64,000 nucleotides of DNA from DASXKD01 sp963806145 (lineage in GTDB: Bacteria > Actinomycetota > Actinomycetes > Streptosporangiales > Streptosporangiaceae). The translations under genes and the position numbers were made by a program. The stretch is from contig CAWDXD010000031.1 in assembly GCA_963806145.1 (NCBI GenBank), forward strand, positions 60,067 to 124,066, in the 5' to 3' direction. Below are positions 28,465-37,051 of this stretch, piece after piece (the stretch's first letter is position 1; each line of letters begins with the position of its first letter). The notes beneath the pieces were generated by a model that was not told the origin of the DNA, searched no databases, and worked only from the letters and a program-made list of their open reading frames with translations.

Positions 28465-28597
28465 GCCGAGCCACCCCGGATCTGCCCAGCGACCCCGACA
28501 GCTGCGAACCCGCGGACACCATCCCCGGCGCACCGGCTCACCGGCTCACCGGCTCACCGCAAGCCAGACGCGCACCGGGCCGCAGAAGCTATGGGAC
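28465..28597 (+). repeat. 133-bp direct repeat, copy 2
   Basis: Second copy of the repeat at 24202-24334, lying about 110 bp upstream of the IS1634-like transposase start. No gene is seen in the surrounding 28353-28743. Confidence 0.92.
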
Positions 28598-28977
28598 GCG
28601 GGCAGGCCGGAACGCACACGCCAGGCCTGCCCCCGCCACCTCAGACGCGACGCCTGCTGGCATGAGATCTCCCTTCGGACAAACCGCCACGACAGTTGCC
28701 AGCGACACGGCAAACGCCTTGCTGTCATGAAGTGCGCATATCGGGCTCTTCGAAGTTAGCCGGGACAACGTTGTGGTGTGACCACATTGTGTGACGAGGT
28801 CGGGCTGAGCTTTGCGGCGGGAAGGGGATCCAGCGGCTGGGGGCGGGGCAGCGGCGTGCCGCGGGCTGGCCTGCCATCGCGCGTGCGGCGGAGTGCTGGG
28901 GGTGACTGTGAGTCCCCTGGGTTCAGCGCCCCTCGGGGCACGCAACGGGCACAGCAGAAGTATGCAAACCTGGGGAG

Positions 28978-29520
28978 ATGGTAGGTCGGGCTGTTGTCGT
29001 CCGGGTGGCTGCGACACCGGGTGACCTGGACGGGATCGGGAAGATCGATGCCTCTTACTCCACTGACCGTATCTACCGCGTGCGGCGAGGCGAGCTGGGG
29101 TTCTGGCTTGATGAGGAACAGGTCAGCCCGCCGCTGCGAAAGACGTACTCTCGCGCCGAGCCTGAGCTGAGCGACCGGCTGCTGGTAGCAAGCGCCGGCC
29201 TGGAGATTGTCGGCTACGGGGAGTTGCGGTTTGATTCGTGGAGTCGGCGGGCGGAGATCGAAGGTCTTGCTGTGTCAGCTGGTTTCCGGGGCCAGGGCGT
29301 GGGGCGCTCGCTTATCCAGGCGCTGGACGAACGTGCCCGCCAGGAGCCTTCCGCGCGCTGCCTGTGGCTGGAGACCCAGAACGTCAATTATCCGGCGGTC
29401 CGGTTCTACCGGCGCATGGGATTCCGGCTGTGCGGGCTGGATGAGACGCTCTACCGGCCCGGTGTCCCCGGCCTGCTGCCTGGAGAGGTCGCGCTCTATC
29501 TCTCCCGTGATCTGGCCTGA
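28978..29520 (+). CDS. GNAT-family N-acetyltransferase (transposon passenger)
   Basis: The 180-residue protein has the GNAT fold order: a variable N-terminus, the strand-loop LAVSAGFRGQGVGRSLIQAL with the acetyl-CoA pyrophosphate loop RGQGVGR near residue 104, and WLETQNVNYPAVRFYRRMGFRL, the classic motif B. The final RDLA follows a hydrophobic strand. Sequence style is close to the streptothricin/aminoglycoside-type acetyltransferase branch, so an antibiotic or amine substrate is possible but not shown. The gene lies within the ISL3 unit in opposite orientation to the transposase. ATG 28978 is right after GGGGAG with very short spacing, so the real start may be a few codons downstream. Confidence 0.85.
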   Translation: MVGRAVVVRVAATPGDLDGIGKIDASYSTDRIYRVRRGELGFWLDEEQVSPPLRKTYSRAEPELSDRLLVASAGLEIVGYGELRFDSWSRRAEIEGLAVSAGFRGQGVGRSLIQALDERARQEPSARCLWLETQNVNYPAVRFYRRMGFRLCGLDETLYRPGVPGLLPGEVALYLSRDLA

Positions 29521-29538
29521 CCCGGCTGGAGATTGCCT

Positions 29539-29558
29539 GCTCTTCGAAGCTAACCAGG
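29539..29558. repeat. Internal third copy of the ISL3 terminal repeat
   Basis: GCTCTTCGAAGCTAACCAGG has the same orientation as the outer left end at 28744. The transposase stop lies inside it (29550-29552), the layout of a normal ISL3 end. It marks where the simple insertion sequence ended before the passenger region was included. Confidence 0.8.
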
Positions 29559-30924
29559 ATCGGGTGGCCCGCCGGCTGCCAGGCGTGTTCTGCGGACGGC
29601 GGCGCCGCGGAGCCGGCCGCGGCCGCGGGTGCAGGCGGTGCGGACCCGGCGCCGCTGGTTGGCCGGGTTGCGGAAGGAATATGCCTGGCGTGCTTCCAGC
29701 TTGGCGATCCGGTTCAAGCTCTCGCTGCGGGCGTTGCTCACCCCGCTAAGCACCGCGGCGACGATCTCGTCCTCCCACCGGGAGATCGTGCGGGCAAGGG
29801 TGACCAGCTCAGGGATGTCGTCGTTCTGGGCGCACCAGTCGTAGAAGGCGAACAGCCGGCCGCGGACATCCCGCTCGCCCGGGGTGGACCCCGTCACGCG
29901 GGCGCGCAGGTTCAGCGCATCGCGGAGTTTTTCCTTCCCGATCCAGGCGGCCAGGATCTGCTGTCCGTACCGGTCGCCGCTCAGGGTGTCCATCACCTTG
30001 GCGAACTGGCCGGCCGACAGGTGCTCTAGGTTGCGCACCAGCAGGCCCTTGATGCCGTACTCGGGGTCGCCGGAGCGGCCCCGCCGCCCGTACTTGCCGC
30101 GCACTGCCCGCCGCCGCACATCCCCGGTCACCTTGACCGCGAGCTGCACCACGTGGAACAGGTCCACGGCGATCTGCGCCCGCGGGAGCATCCGGCGGAT
30201 GGCCGAGGCGTAGATGGAGCACATGTCGATAGCCGCTACCTGGACGGCATCTCGCCACGCCGGGCCGGCCTGCCACAGCCAGTACGCGGTGTCATCGGCG
30301 GTGCGGCCCTCCACCTGGCCCAGCAGCCCCTGATCCCCCGACAGGTCAACAAAGCAGGTGTGCCATCGGTCTGCGAGCAGGGTGTACACCCCAGTCTGCT
30401 CGTCGGCCCGCCACCGGGCCCTGCCCCGGCGGTGCTCGTCGATGCCCCAGGTGCGCCACCAGGGCGGGGGTCTGCGCTAACACCGGGTCGGCGCGCTCAG
30501 CGAACGCGGCATGGGCCACCGGCCAGGACACGCCCTGCCAGCGGGCCGCCTCGGCCACCGTGCAGCCCCGCTCGGCCACCTCCGCGCCGGCCAGCTCCCG
30601 CAGCCGGGACATCACCCGGCACCGCGGCGGCACCGCCGGCACCGACTCAGTGAACGTCTGGCGCGTGCAGGCCCGGTCCTCGCATCTCCAGCGCCGCTTC
30701 ACCCAGCACACGGTCACCGCATCCAGGCCCCGCCGCAGGTCCCGCGGCCGGGTAACGACCCGCTCGTAAACCCGCCCGGCCCGCGACCCGCAATCCGGGC
30801 AGCACGCCGCGTCCGCATGATCGGTGACCACCCAGACCGTGACCGAACCGTCGGCCTCACGCTCGGCGTCGAAGACCCGCAAGCCCTCCACGCCGAACAA
30901 CACCGATGCCGTATCCTCGGCCAC
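29550..30924 (-). pseudogene. ISL3-family transposase, one-base frame break
   Basis: From the start at 30924 the zinc-ribbon-like N-terminus reads CCPDCGSRAG and CEDRACTRQTF, followed by the helix-turn-helix region (GCTVAEAARWQGVSWPVAHAA). At a CCCC run (30445-30448) one extra base throws the frame from VAHLG into a non-homologous tail. Deleting it restores GIDEHRRGRARWRADEQTG and joins to the DDE domain: AIDMCSIYASAIRRMLP, AVDLFHVVQLAVK and ARSESLNRIAKLEARQAYSF. The unit could therefore be inactive now, or the break could be a base-calling error. The C-terminal 25 or so codons run into the inner terminal repeat. Confidence 0.85.
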
Positions 30925-30927
30925 AGT

Positions 30928-30988
30928 GCCCGCGGCTCTCTGCTGATCATGTATCCGTCAGAAGATCCATGATCTTAGAGCCGCGGGC
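30928..30988 (-). promoter_or_regulatory. Long hairpin directly upstream of the ISL3 transposase start
   Basis: AGAGCCGCGGGC and GCCCGCGGCTCT form a perfect 12-bp stem (30928-30939 with 30977-30988) around a 37-base loop, only four bases before the start codon at 30924. In transposons such hairpins limit translation of read-through transcripts. Confidence 0.7.
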
Positions 30989-31110
30989 GTCTTGATCACC
31001 ACGGCACGCCCAGATCAACCGCCGACGCCGCCGGGCGCCGCGGCCCGGCCCGCCAGTAGTCACGCACTGTTACTGCACCGCGACACAGTCCCGGTTAACT
31101 TCGAAGAGCC

Positions 31111-31415
31111 GCATATCGCCGAATCGGCGCGGGCGTACAGCCGTGTCGGACAGTGCGCAGATTATTCGTTCAGGTGTGCAGTGGCACCGGCAGGGCTTCG
31201 GCGTGCAGATCCGCGGTAAGCCTTCTTATTGGAGAAGGGCCGCGTAGCCGTCTTTGCCAGCCGCTTGTTCAGATCGCGCGGGGACTGAAAACCGCCGAAT
31301 TTCATACGCGGCCGATCGGCAGGATCAGGCGAGCGTACCGTTGGTATTGGGGCGCATGTGCGCGGGGGCTAAGTGGCGCGGAAGCGCGGATATGGCCAGG
31401 CATCGGAGGTGTCGG
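31111..31415. other. Flank of the ISL3 unit
   Basis: Begins with the right target duplication GCATATCG. No gene is supported before the amidohydrolase start; upstream in-frame codons 31254-31415 show weaker bias. Confidence 0.4.
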
Positions 31416-32555
31416 GTGGCCGGGTCGTCGTGGCTGGAGAGCGTCCCGCTGATAGATCATCATTGCCATGGCGTCACCTTCGCTGAACTAAGCGCTGTCC
31501 AGTTCGACAAGCTGGCCAGCGAGTCGTCAGCACCGGGCCGCCCGGGCCGAATGCTCGCCGCCAGCCAGCTCGGCGCCGTTGTCCGGGCGGAGTGCGCGCC
31601 CCTGCTGGGCTTGCCCCGGCACTGCAGTGCCGACGAGTATCAGGCCCGCCGACGTGAGCTGGACGCGGCCGAGGTGAACCGGCGCCTGCTCAGCGCAACG
31701 GGCATCAGCAGCTATTTCATCGACACCGGATACCGTGGTAGTGACCTGCTGACCCCCAAGCAGATGGCAGAGGTCTCCGGTCAGTCGGCCAGGGAAGTGG
31801 TCCGGCTGGAGGCGGTAGCCGAGCAACTCGCCAACGGTGACGTCAGCGCGGACGGCTTCGCCCGTGCCTACGCCAGCGCGCTGGCGGAGGCGGCCCAGGG
31901 CGCGGTCGGGCTCAAGTCCATCATGGCCTACCGCTTCGGCCTTGATTTCGATCCGGAACGGCCCGCGCCTCGCGACGTCACCCGCGCCGCGGGGGACTGG
32001 CTGCGCCGATGCGCGCAGGATGAGCGGGCCCGTCTTGATGACCCGGTCCTGCTCCGGCACCTTCTGTGGGCGGGGGTTGATCTCGGCCTGCCGTTGCAGT
32101 TCCACGTCGGGTTCGGTGACTCCGACATTGTGCTGCACCGTTGCGACCCGGCCCGGATGACCGGGTTCATCCAGGCGGTGCAGCCGCTGGGCACGCAGGT
32201 CATGCTGCTGCACTGCTACCCCTATCACCGGCAGGCGGGCTACCTGGCGCACGTGTACCCGCATGTATGGTTCGATACCGGTTCGGCTGTCTCGCACAGC
32301 GGCCTGGGCTCGGTGCAGCTGATCCGGGAGTCGCTGGAGGTTGCACCGTTCGACAAGGTGCTGTTCTCCACCGACGCGTTCGGCTTGGCGGAACTTTACC
32401 TGTGCGGCGCGTTGCTGTGGCGCCGCGGGCTGGCGCAGGTCATGGACGAGTGGCTGGCCCGGGACTGGCTGTCCGCCGCCGACGCCGAACGTTTCGCCGC
32501 GATGATGGCGAATGGCAACGCCCGCCGCGCGTACGAACTGGGGGGTCACCAATAA
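31416..32555 (+). CDS. Amidohydrolase family 2 protein, FluG N-domain-like
   Basis: The protein has the metal-dependent TIM-barrel order of amidohydrolase 2: the N-terminal metal pair in PLIDHHCHGV, a later LQFHVGFGDSDIVLH with further histidines, LLHCYPYHRQAG, and the acid in LFSTDAFGLAELY. The pattern is like the amidohydrolase half of fungal FluG/nodulin-glutamine-synthetase proteins and their bacterial stand-alone relatives beside glutamine-synthetase-like enzymes. It might hydrolyse a gamma-glutamyl or related amide. GTG 31416 is preferred because GGAGGT lies five bases before it; ATG 31392 lacks such a site. The next gene is an M20 hydrolase 32 bases on, then a permease, suggesting joint uptake and cleavage of one compound. 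Confidence 0.82.
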   Translation: MAGSSWLESVPLIDHHCHGVTFAELSAVQFDKLASESSAPGRPGRMLAASQLGAVVRAECAPLLGLPRHCSADEYQARRRELDAAEVNRRLLSATGISSYFIDTGYRGSDLLTPKQMAEVSGQSAREVVRLEAVAEQLANGDVSADGFARAYASALAEAAQGAVGLKSIMAYRFGLDFDPERPAPRDVTRAAGDWLRRCAQDERARLDDPVLLRHLLWAGVDLGLPLQFHVGFGDSDIVLHRCDPARMTGFIQAVQPLGTQVMLLHCYPYHRQAGYLAHVYPHVWFDTGSAVSHSGLGSVQLIRESLEVAPFDKVLFSTDAFGLAELYLCGALLWRRGLAQVMDEWLARDWLSAADAERFAAMMANGNARRAYELGGHQ

Positions 32556-32586
32556 TGGCTACCGCTGCTGGCTGGGGCAGGCAGTA

Positions 32587-33891
32587 GTGACCGCCGCCCG
32601 GCGGTCGGCTGCCGCATCTGCTGGTACCGTGCTCGCGATGCTGCTAGAGGCGGTGGGCCAGGAGGTGCCGGCCGCGGTCGCCCTGCGCCGCGAGCTGCAC
32701 GCCAGCCCCGAGCTCGGCGGCCACGAAATCGGGACCGCGAGCCGGGTCGCGGCCGCGCTGGGTGAACCGGGCGTCCCCTCCGCCACTACGGGCCGCCTTG
32801 TCCGCATCGGCGCTGCCCGCGGCCCGTCCGTAGCCATCCGGGCCGAACTGGATGCGTTGCCGCTCACCGAGCAGACACCGGTCGCGTGGGCATCGCAGAA
32901 CGGCGCCAGCCACTCTTGCGGCCACGACGTGCACCTTGCGGCCCTCACTGCGGCGGGTCGGGCTGTTCGCGGCGTCGGCGGGCCGCTGCCGCTGGTCGCG
33001 GTACTGCAACCGCGGGAGGAGAGCCAGCCGAGCGGGGCCCAGGATCTGGTCGGCTCCCCGCAGCTCGAAGTTCAGGACGTCCGCGCCATGATCGGCGTCC
33101 ACGTGCACCCACACGTCGCCCGCGGCCAGGTCAGTGTCGGGCCTGGCCCTGTGAACGCGGCCTACGACCAGGTCACCATTACCGTTCGTGGCCGTGGCGG
33201 GCATGCCGCCTACCCGCACGTGACCAGGGACCCTGTCATCGCGGCCGCGCACGTGATCCTCGCTCTGCAGCACCTGATCAGCCGCCGGACTGACCCCATG
33301 CACTCCGCTGTGCTCACCATCGGCACCGTGCAGGGTGGCACAGCTGCGAATGTCATCCCCGAACAGGTCGTTCTCACCGGGTCGCTGCGGACTTTCGAGC
33401 CTGCCGACCGGACGTCACTGCGATCAGCGGTTAGTGCCACCGCAGGAGCCACCGCCGAGGCGTACGAGTGCACCACGCAGGCAACCTTCACGCAGGGCGA
33501 ACCGGTACTGGACAACGATCCTGCCCTCGCCGCGGCCGCGACTGCTTGCCTGACCCAGGCCGGGTTCCGGGTGGTCGAGTCGCTGCGTTCCTGCGGGTCG
33601 GATGACTTCGCGTATTACTGCACGAGATACCCCTCACTGATGATGTTCGTCGGCGTGGGGCAGCCGGGCGAAACCGACGCGCCCGGTCTGCACCATCCGG
33701 CGTTCCTGCCGCGGGAGGAGGCGGTCGGAGACGTGGCCCGGGCCATGCTGGCCGGCTATGTGGCAGCCTGCTCGGTCGTGCTGCCGGGCGCGCCGACCCG
33801 TCGCACCGGGGCGCCGCCCACCGCACGCGGATCGCGCCGGACGGCGACCGGCAGTGGGCCGCACCGGGCACGCGGAGCGGGACAGCGCTGA
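32587..33891 (+). CDS. M20-family amidohydrolase (N-acyl amino acid or peptide hydrolase)
   Basis: The protein belongs to the M20/amidohydrolase group that cleaves N-acetyl or N-acyl amino acids. Metal ligands are visible in ASHSCGHDVHLAAL and the PREESQPSGAQDLV segment, where relatives usually read PAEE. The dimerisation domain holds the VRGRGGHAAYPH motif and the closing zinc histidine is in APGLHHPAFLPREEA. GTG 32587 or ATG 32638 may be the start. The C-terminal 40 residues are Arg/Ala-rich and probably non-functional. It follows the amidohydrolase gene by 31 bases and precedes an APC permease. Confidence 0.88.
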   Translation: MTAARRSAAASAGTVLAMLLEAVGQEVPAAVALRRELHASPELGGHEIGTASRVAAALGEPGVPSATTGRLVRIGAARGPSVAIRAELDALPLTEQTPVAWASQNGASHSCGHDVHLAALTAAGRAVRGVGGPLPLVAVLQPREESQPSGAQDLVGSPQLEVQDVRAMIGVHVHPHVARGQVSVGPGPVNAAYDQVTITVRGRGGHAAYPHVTRDPVIAAAHVILALQHLISRRTDPMHSAVLTIGTVQGGTAANVIPEQVVLTGSLRTFEPADRTSLRSAVSATAGATAEAYECTTQATFTQGEPVLDNDPALAAAATACLTQAGFRVVESLRSCGSDDFAYYCTRYPSLMMFVGVGQPGETDAPGLHHPAFLPREEAVGDVARAMLAGYVAACSVVLPGAPTRRTGAPPTARGSRRTATGSGPHRARGAGQR

Positions 33892-34266
33892 GTTGAGAAA
33901 ACCCCGCCAGTACCCATTCGCCGTGGCCAGCCTGCACGGCATGCGGAGGCAGGTCCCGGACTGTAACAGCTACCGGGGGTGCGGCAGGTCGGCCAGCCAT
34001 TTGGCGTTGCGCGCTCGATGGGCACCGCAAGCGAATCCTGGCCCACGTGGCCGGGTTCCCGTCCTGCGACCCGGAGAAGACCCGTCCCCGCTTCTGACCC
34101 GCAATGCAGGTATGGTGCACTGCCGGGCTAGGTGGCAAGCTATCAAGGTAGCAGGGGCACGTGTCAGCGCCCCGCGACCCGCCGTTCAACGTTGCATTTG
34201 GCGCCTGTGAAGGTGGAGCCGGGCGAGGTTGAGCACACACCAGCGGGTGTTCATGGGAGGTGTTCC
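33892..34266. other. Gap before the permease gene
   Basis: No coding pattern is convincing. The last bases hold the permease ribosome site GGGAGGTG at 34257-34264. Confidence 0.4.
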
Positions 34267-35754
34267 ATGGCGGCAGATATGACTAACAACCGGGCCACGA
34301 TCTCCGAGCGGGACATGATCTCCGAGAAGGTGGCTCCCACCTTGGTCGGCAGGGTGCTGAACTCCTTCGACCTCGTGGTCATCTTCGTGGCCCTCGTCCT
34401 GTTCGTGTCGAACTCGTCAACGGTGCAGTTTGCCGGCTCCGCGATATACGTGTTCTGGATCCTTGGGTTCCTGACGTTCCTCATCCCCGGAGCCCTCGTC
34501 ACCGCGCAGCTGGGCCGGATGTTCCCCGAAGAGGGCTCGCTGTACGTCTGGACCCACAAGGCCCTGGGCAAGTTCTGGGGATTCTTCGCCGGGTTCGTGG
34601 CGTGGTGGCCGGGTGTCCTGGTCATGGTCCTGACAGGGTCACTTGTCGTGTCGCTTTCACAGGCGATCAATTCCAGCCTGTTTACCAAGCCATGGCAGCA
34701 GGGGCTCATCGTGCTGGCCGTGGTGTGGTTCTCCTGCCTTCTCGGGACGCTCCGCTTCCGGATGACTCAGAACTATGTAAACGTCCAGTTCGTGCTGTAC
34801 TCGGCCTGCCTTATTTTGATCGGGATCTCCGGTTTCGTCTGGCTGGCCCAGGGGAACCATGCGGCCAACTCGTTCGCATTCCATGCCTCTGGCCTGAGCG
34901 GGTGGGGTCAATGGACGTTCTTCTCGACCGTGATCCTCGCCCTCCTGGGCATCGAGGTGCCGTTGAACATGGGTGTCGAGATCAAGAGCGAGAGGTCGAT
35001 TAAACGTTACTTGTTCTGGGGCTGCCTGGTCGTGATGGTCGCCTACCTGTGGACTACCTTTTCCACCATGCTGGTCGTCCCCGTCGGCAAGAACAACGCA
35101 ACCTACGGTGTGGTCCAGACCGTGCAGATCGCGCTCAGTCACACGCTCGGCTCGTGGGTAGCCTTCATTCTTGTGCTCATCTTCGTGTCCGACATCGTCG
35201 TCTATAACTACTCGTTCGCGCGCCTTATGTTCGTCTCGGGCCTGGAGCGGCGCCTTCCGCATCAGCTCGGGCGGGTGAACAGGAACAAGGTCCCCGCCAA
35301 CGCCGTCCTGGCCCAGACCGTGATTGCCTCGATCGTGGCCGCGATCATCTACTTCCCGATCCAGTCGGCCGGTTCGAACTACTCCACCAAGGTTTACCTG
35401 GTGCTGCTCGCCGGTGTCACGGTGGTGTGGTGCACGTCGATGGTGCTGCTCTTCAGCGACGTGTTCTTCGTCCGGCGCGCGTTCCCCGAGAAGTTCAGGG
35501 AAGCCCAGCGCACTCCGTGGGCCCTGCTGGCCGTGTGCGGGGTGGTCGGCGTCATCGCCGACGTTGCAGCTGTGTTTCTGCTGTTCTGGGGGCCATGGGC
35601 GCCCATCTTCACCAAGTCCGGGTGGGCCCTGGCCGTGGGGGCGATCGCCGTGGTGTCGATCGGCATCGGGCTCGCCATCTACTTCGTCTCAGAACGAGGC
35701 CGCAAGGAGCGCGTGGGCCCGAAGGCAGCCGAGGCGCAGCCCGGGCTCTCGTGA
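34267..35754 (+). CDS. APC-superfamily amino acid/amine permease
   Basis: The 496-residue protein has twelve hydrophobic segments. The first, after a 30-residue cytoplasmic start (VGRVLNSFDLVVIFVALVLFV), and the following GSAIYVFWILGFLTFLIPGALVTAQLGRMFPEEGSLYVW carry the APC consensus: the glycine-rich first helix and the FPxxGSLYxW segment on helix 3. It would import an amino acid, polyamine or similar amine. ATG 34267 has GGGAGGTG just before it. The 380-bp gap from the M20 gene could hold its own promoter. Together with the two hydrolases it suggests a small catabolic cluster. Confidence 0.88.
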   Translation: MAADMTNNRATISERDMISEKVAPTLVGRVLNSFDLVVIFVALVLFVSNSSTVQFAGSAIYVFWILGFLTFLIPGALVTAQLGRMFPEEGSLYVWTHKALGKFWGFFAGFVAWWPGVLVMVLTGSLVVSLSQAINSSLFTKPWQQGLIVLAVVWFSCLLGTLRFRMTQNYVNVQFVLYSACLILIGISGFVWLAQGNHAANSFAFHASGLSGWGQWTFFSTVILALLGIEVPLNMGVEIKSERSIKRYLFWGCLVVMVAYLWTTFSTMLVVPVGKNNATYGVVQTVQIALSHTLGSWVAFILVLIFVSDIVVYNYSFARLMFVSGLERRLPHQLGRVNRNKVPANAVLAQTVIASIVAAIIYFPIQSAGSNYSTKVYLVLLAGVTVVWCTSMVLLFSDVFFVRRAFPEKFREAQRTPWALLAVCGVVGVIADVAAVFLLFWGPWAPIFTKSGWALAVGAIAVVSIGIGLAIYFVSERGRKERVGPKAAEAQPGLS

Positions 35755-35883
35755 GCTGGCTAGCATCTCGCTCGCCCGCAGTGGTAGTCATCCGCCCTGT
35801 CGCGCTTGCTGACCCGCAGCCGCGACCCGATCAGCCGATATGCATCCAGCTGGGCATGCCATCAGGCGAGGGGCGCCGGGGGA

Positions 35884-36030
35884 CAGCAGGGGGTCGCCAA
35901 GGCCATCGAGATCATCCGTAACGAGCTCGATGTTTCGATGGCGCTGACCGGCATCACCTCAGTCGCCGCCGCCGGCCCCCAGATAATCGCTGCTGGCAGT
36001 GGCATCGAAGCGCCGCGCCGGCTGTCTTGA
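35884..36030 (+). pseudogene. C-terminal remnant of an FMN-dependent alpha-hydroxy acid oxidase
   Basis: The 48 or so codons QQGVAKAIEIIRNELDVSMALTGITSV read like the last two helices of lactate 2-monooxygenase or another alpha-hydroxy acid dehydrogenase, ending at TGA 36028-36030. The FMN-binding barrel is absent upstream. Confidence 0.55.
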
Positions 36031-36354
36031 TCGGGCACCCGCGAGCAGCATCTGGCAAATGGAACCGCCGCGCCCGCACCGCACCGCACCGAAGCTGACA
36101 TAACCCCAACCGTCTGCCACCGCGCACTCGCAGCGCGGACCGCCGATTATTCGCGTCTGCGTCGGTGTGTCCGCTCGCCAATCCAGCCGCCCAGAACGTC
36201 CGGTTATGAAGATCAGAAGGAGGAGGAGGAGGAGGAGGGCCGTCGGGCGCGCGGATTAGGTCCGCCGGAACGATACCAGGGGCCCAGGGTTCGTGAGCGG
36301 TGACCCCGATGCATCGGGATTGACGATGGTTTACCTGGCCGGAAAGCTGTTGCC
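36031..36354. other. Gap with an AGG trinucleotide run
   Basis: No gene is seen before the marR start. The AGG run at 36218-36238 is the only structure. Confidence 0.4.
36218..36238 (+). repeat. Seven tandem AGG units
   Basis: AGG x7 followed by GG, a polypurine microsatellite resembling stacked ribosome binding sites, but no start codon follows within useful distance. Confidence 0.8.
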
Positions 36355-36834
36355 GTGACCGGGGAACAGGCGCAGGCGGAACGGTTCGCCGAGCTCTTCC
36401 ATGCCGTCTACCTGACGTTCCACCGTCGTGACCGGCCGCGGAGCGAGCTGCCCGGCGCGTCGAGGGCGGTGCTGGAACACCTGGCGCTGGCCGGCCCGCT
36501 GACCATCGGCGAGGCCGCGGCGCACATGTGCAGGGCGCAGTCGGTGATCAGTGAGATCGTGGCCCATCTGGAGCGCGACGGCCTGGTTGAGCGCGAGAAC
36601 GATCCGGGGGACCGGCGGCGGACGCTGATCTGGCTGGCACCCGCCGGTCACGAGGCCTTGCGCCGGGATCGCGAGGTGCTCGGCGCCGGCCTGCTCGCCC
36701 GCGCCATGGCCCGGCTGCCACCGGGCCAGGCCGATGCGCTGAACGCCGCGATGCGCGCCTTGATCGAGTGTGCCCAGTCAGATGGCGTACGACCTTACGG
36801 AGGAGAAAGTCATGACCACGACGTCAAGCTGTGA
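36355..36834 (+). CDS. MarR-family transcriptional regulator
   Basis: The 159-residue protein has the winged-helix core LTIGEAAAHMCRAQSVISEIVAHLERDGLVERENDPGDRRRTLIWLAPAGHEALR, where residues about 46-97 include the recognition helix and the DRRR wing typical of MarR. GTG 36355 is the start. Its last 23 bases overlap the start of the next gene, a small zinc-ribbon protein, indicating coupled translation. The ligand is unknown. Confidence 0.9.
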   Translation: MTGEQAQAERFAELFHAVYLTFHRRDRPRSELPGASRAVLEHLALAGPLTIGEAAAHMCRAQSVISEIVAHLERDGLVERENDPGDRRRTLIWLAPAGHEALRRDREVLGAGLLARAMARLPPGQADALNAAMRALIECAQSDGVRPYGGESHDHDVKL

Positions 36835-37051
36835 CAGTTGCGGCATGCCCATCGAGAGCGGCCGGTACTGCGGCTACTGCACCGACGACAGCGGCGCGCT
36901 CCAGCCGTTCGAGGAGCGCTTCGCCCGGATGGCCGCGTGGCAGGCGCGCCGCGATCCGGCAGCTTCAAAGCAAGACATCGAACGGCAGGTGCTCGACTAC
37001 ATGGCCACCATGCCAGCCTGGCGCGACCATCCCAGGGTCCAGGCACGCTAA
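36812..37051 (+). CDS. Small zinc-ribbon protein coupled to MarR
   Basis: The 79-residue product starts MTTTSSCDSCGMPIESGRYCGYCTDD, with two CxxC pairs at about residues 7-10 and 20-23, a treble-clef/zinc-ribbon pattern of a putative zinc-ribbon family (DUF-type) found alone in many bacteria. The remaining 50 residues are helical and hydrophilic. ATG 36812 has GGAGAAAG upstream and overlaps the marR end. Confidence 0.72.
   Translation: MTTTSSCDSCGMPIESGRYCGYCTDDSGALQPFEERFARMAAWQARRDPAASKQDIERQVLDYMATMPAWRDHPRVQAR

Larger units (their letters stand above)
28744..31110. mobile_element. ISL3-family transposon with acetyltransferase passenger
   Basis: The left end GGCTCTTCGAAGTTAGCCGG (28744-28763) is matched in inverted orientation by the right end at 31091-31110, reading GGCTCTTCGAAGTTAACCGG inward, 19 of 20 bases alike. 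Exactly the same eight bases, GCATATCG, flank both ends (28736-28743 and 31111-31118), the target duplication length known for ISL3. Inside are a GNAT gene (28978-29520), a third copy of the terminal repeat at 29539-29558 and an ISL3 transposase gene broken by one base. The innermost 29539-31110 would be the original simple insertion sequence; the outer left end has extended it to enclose the GNAT gene. The intact duplication shows that the 2.37-kb unit moved as a whole. Confidence 0.9.
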
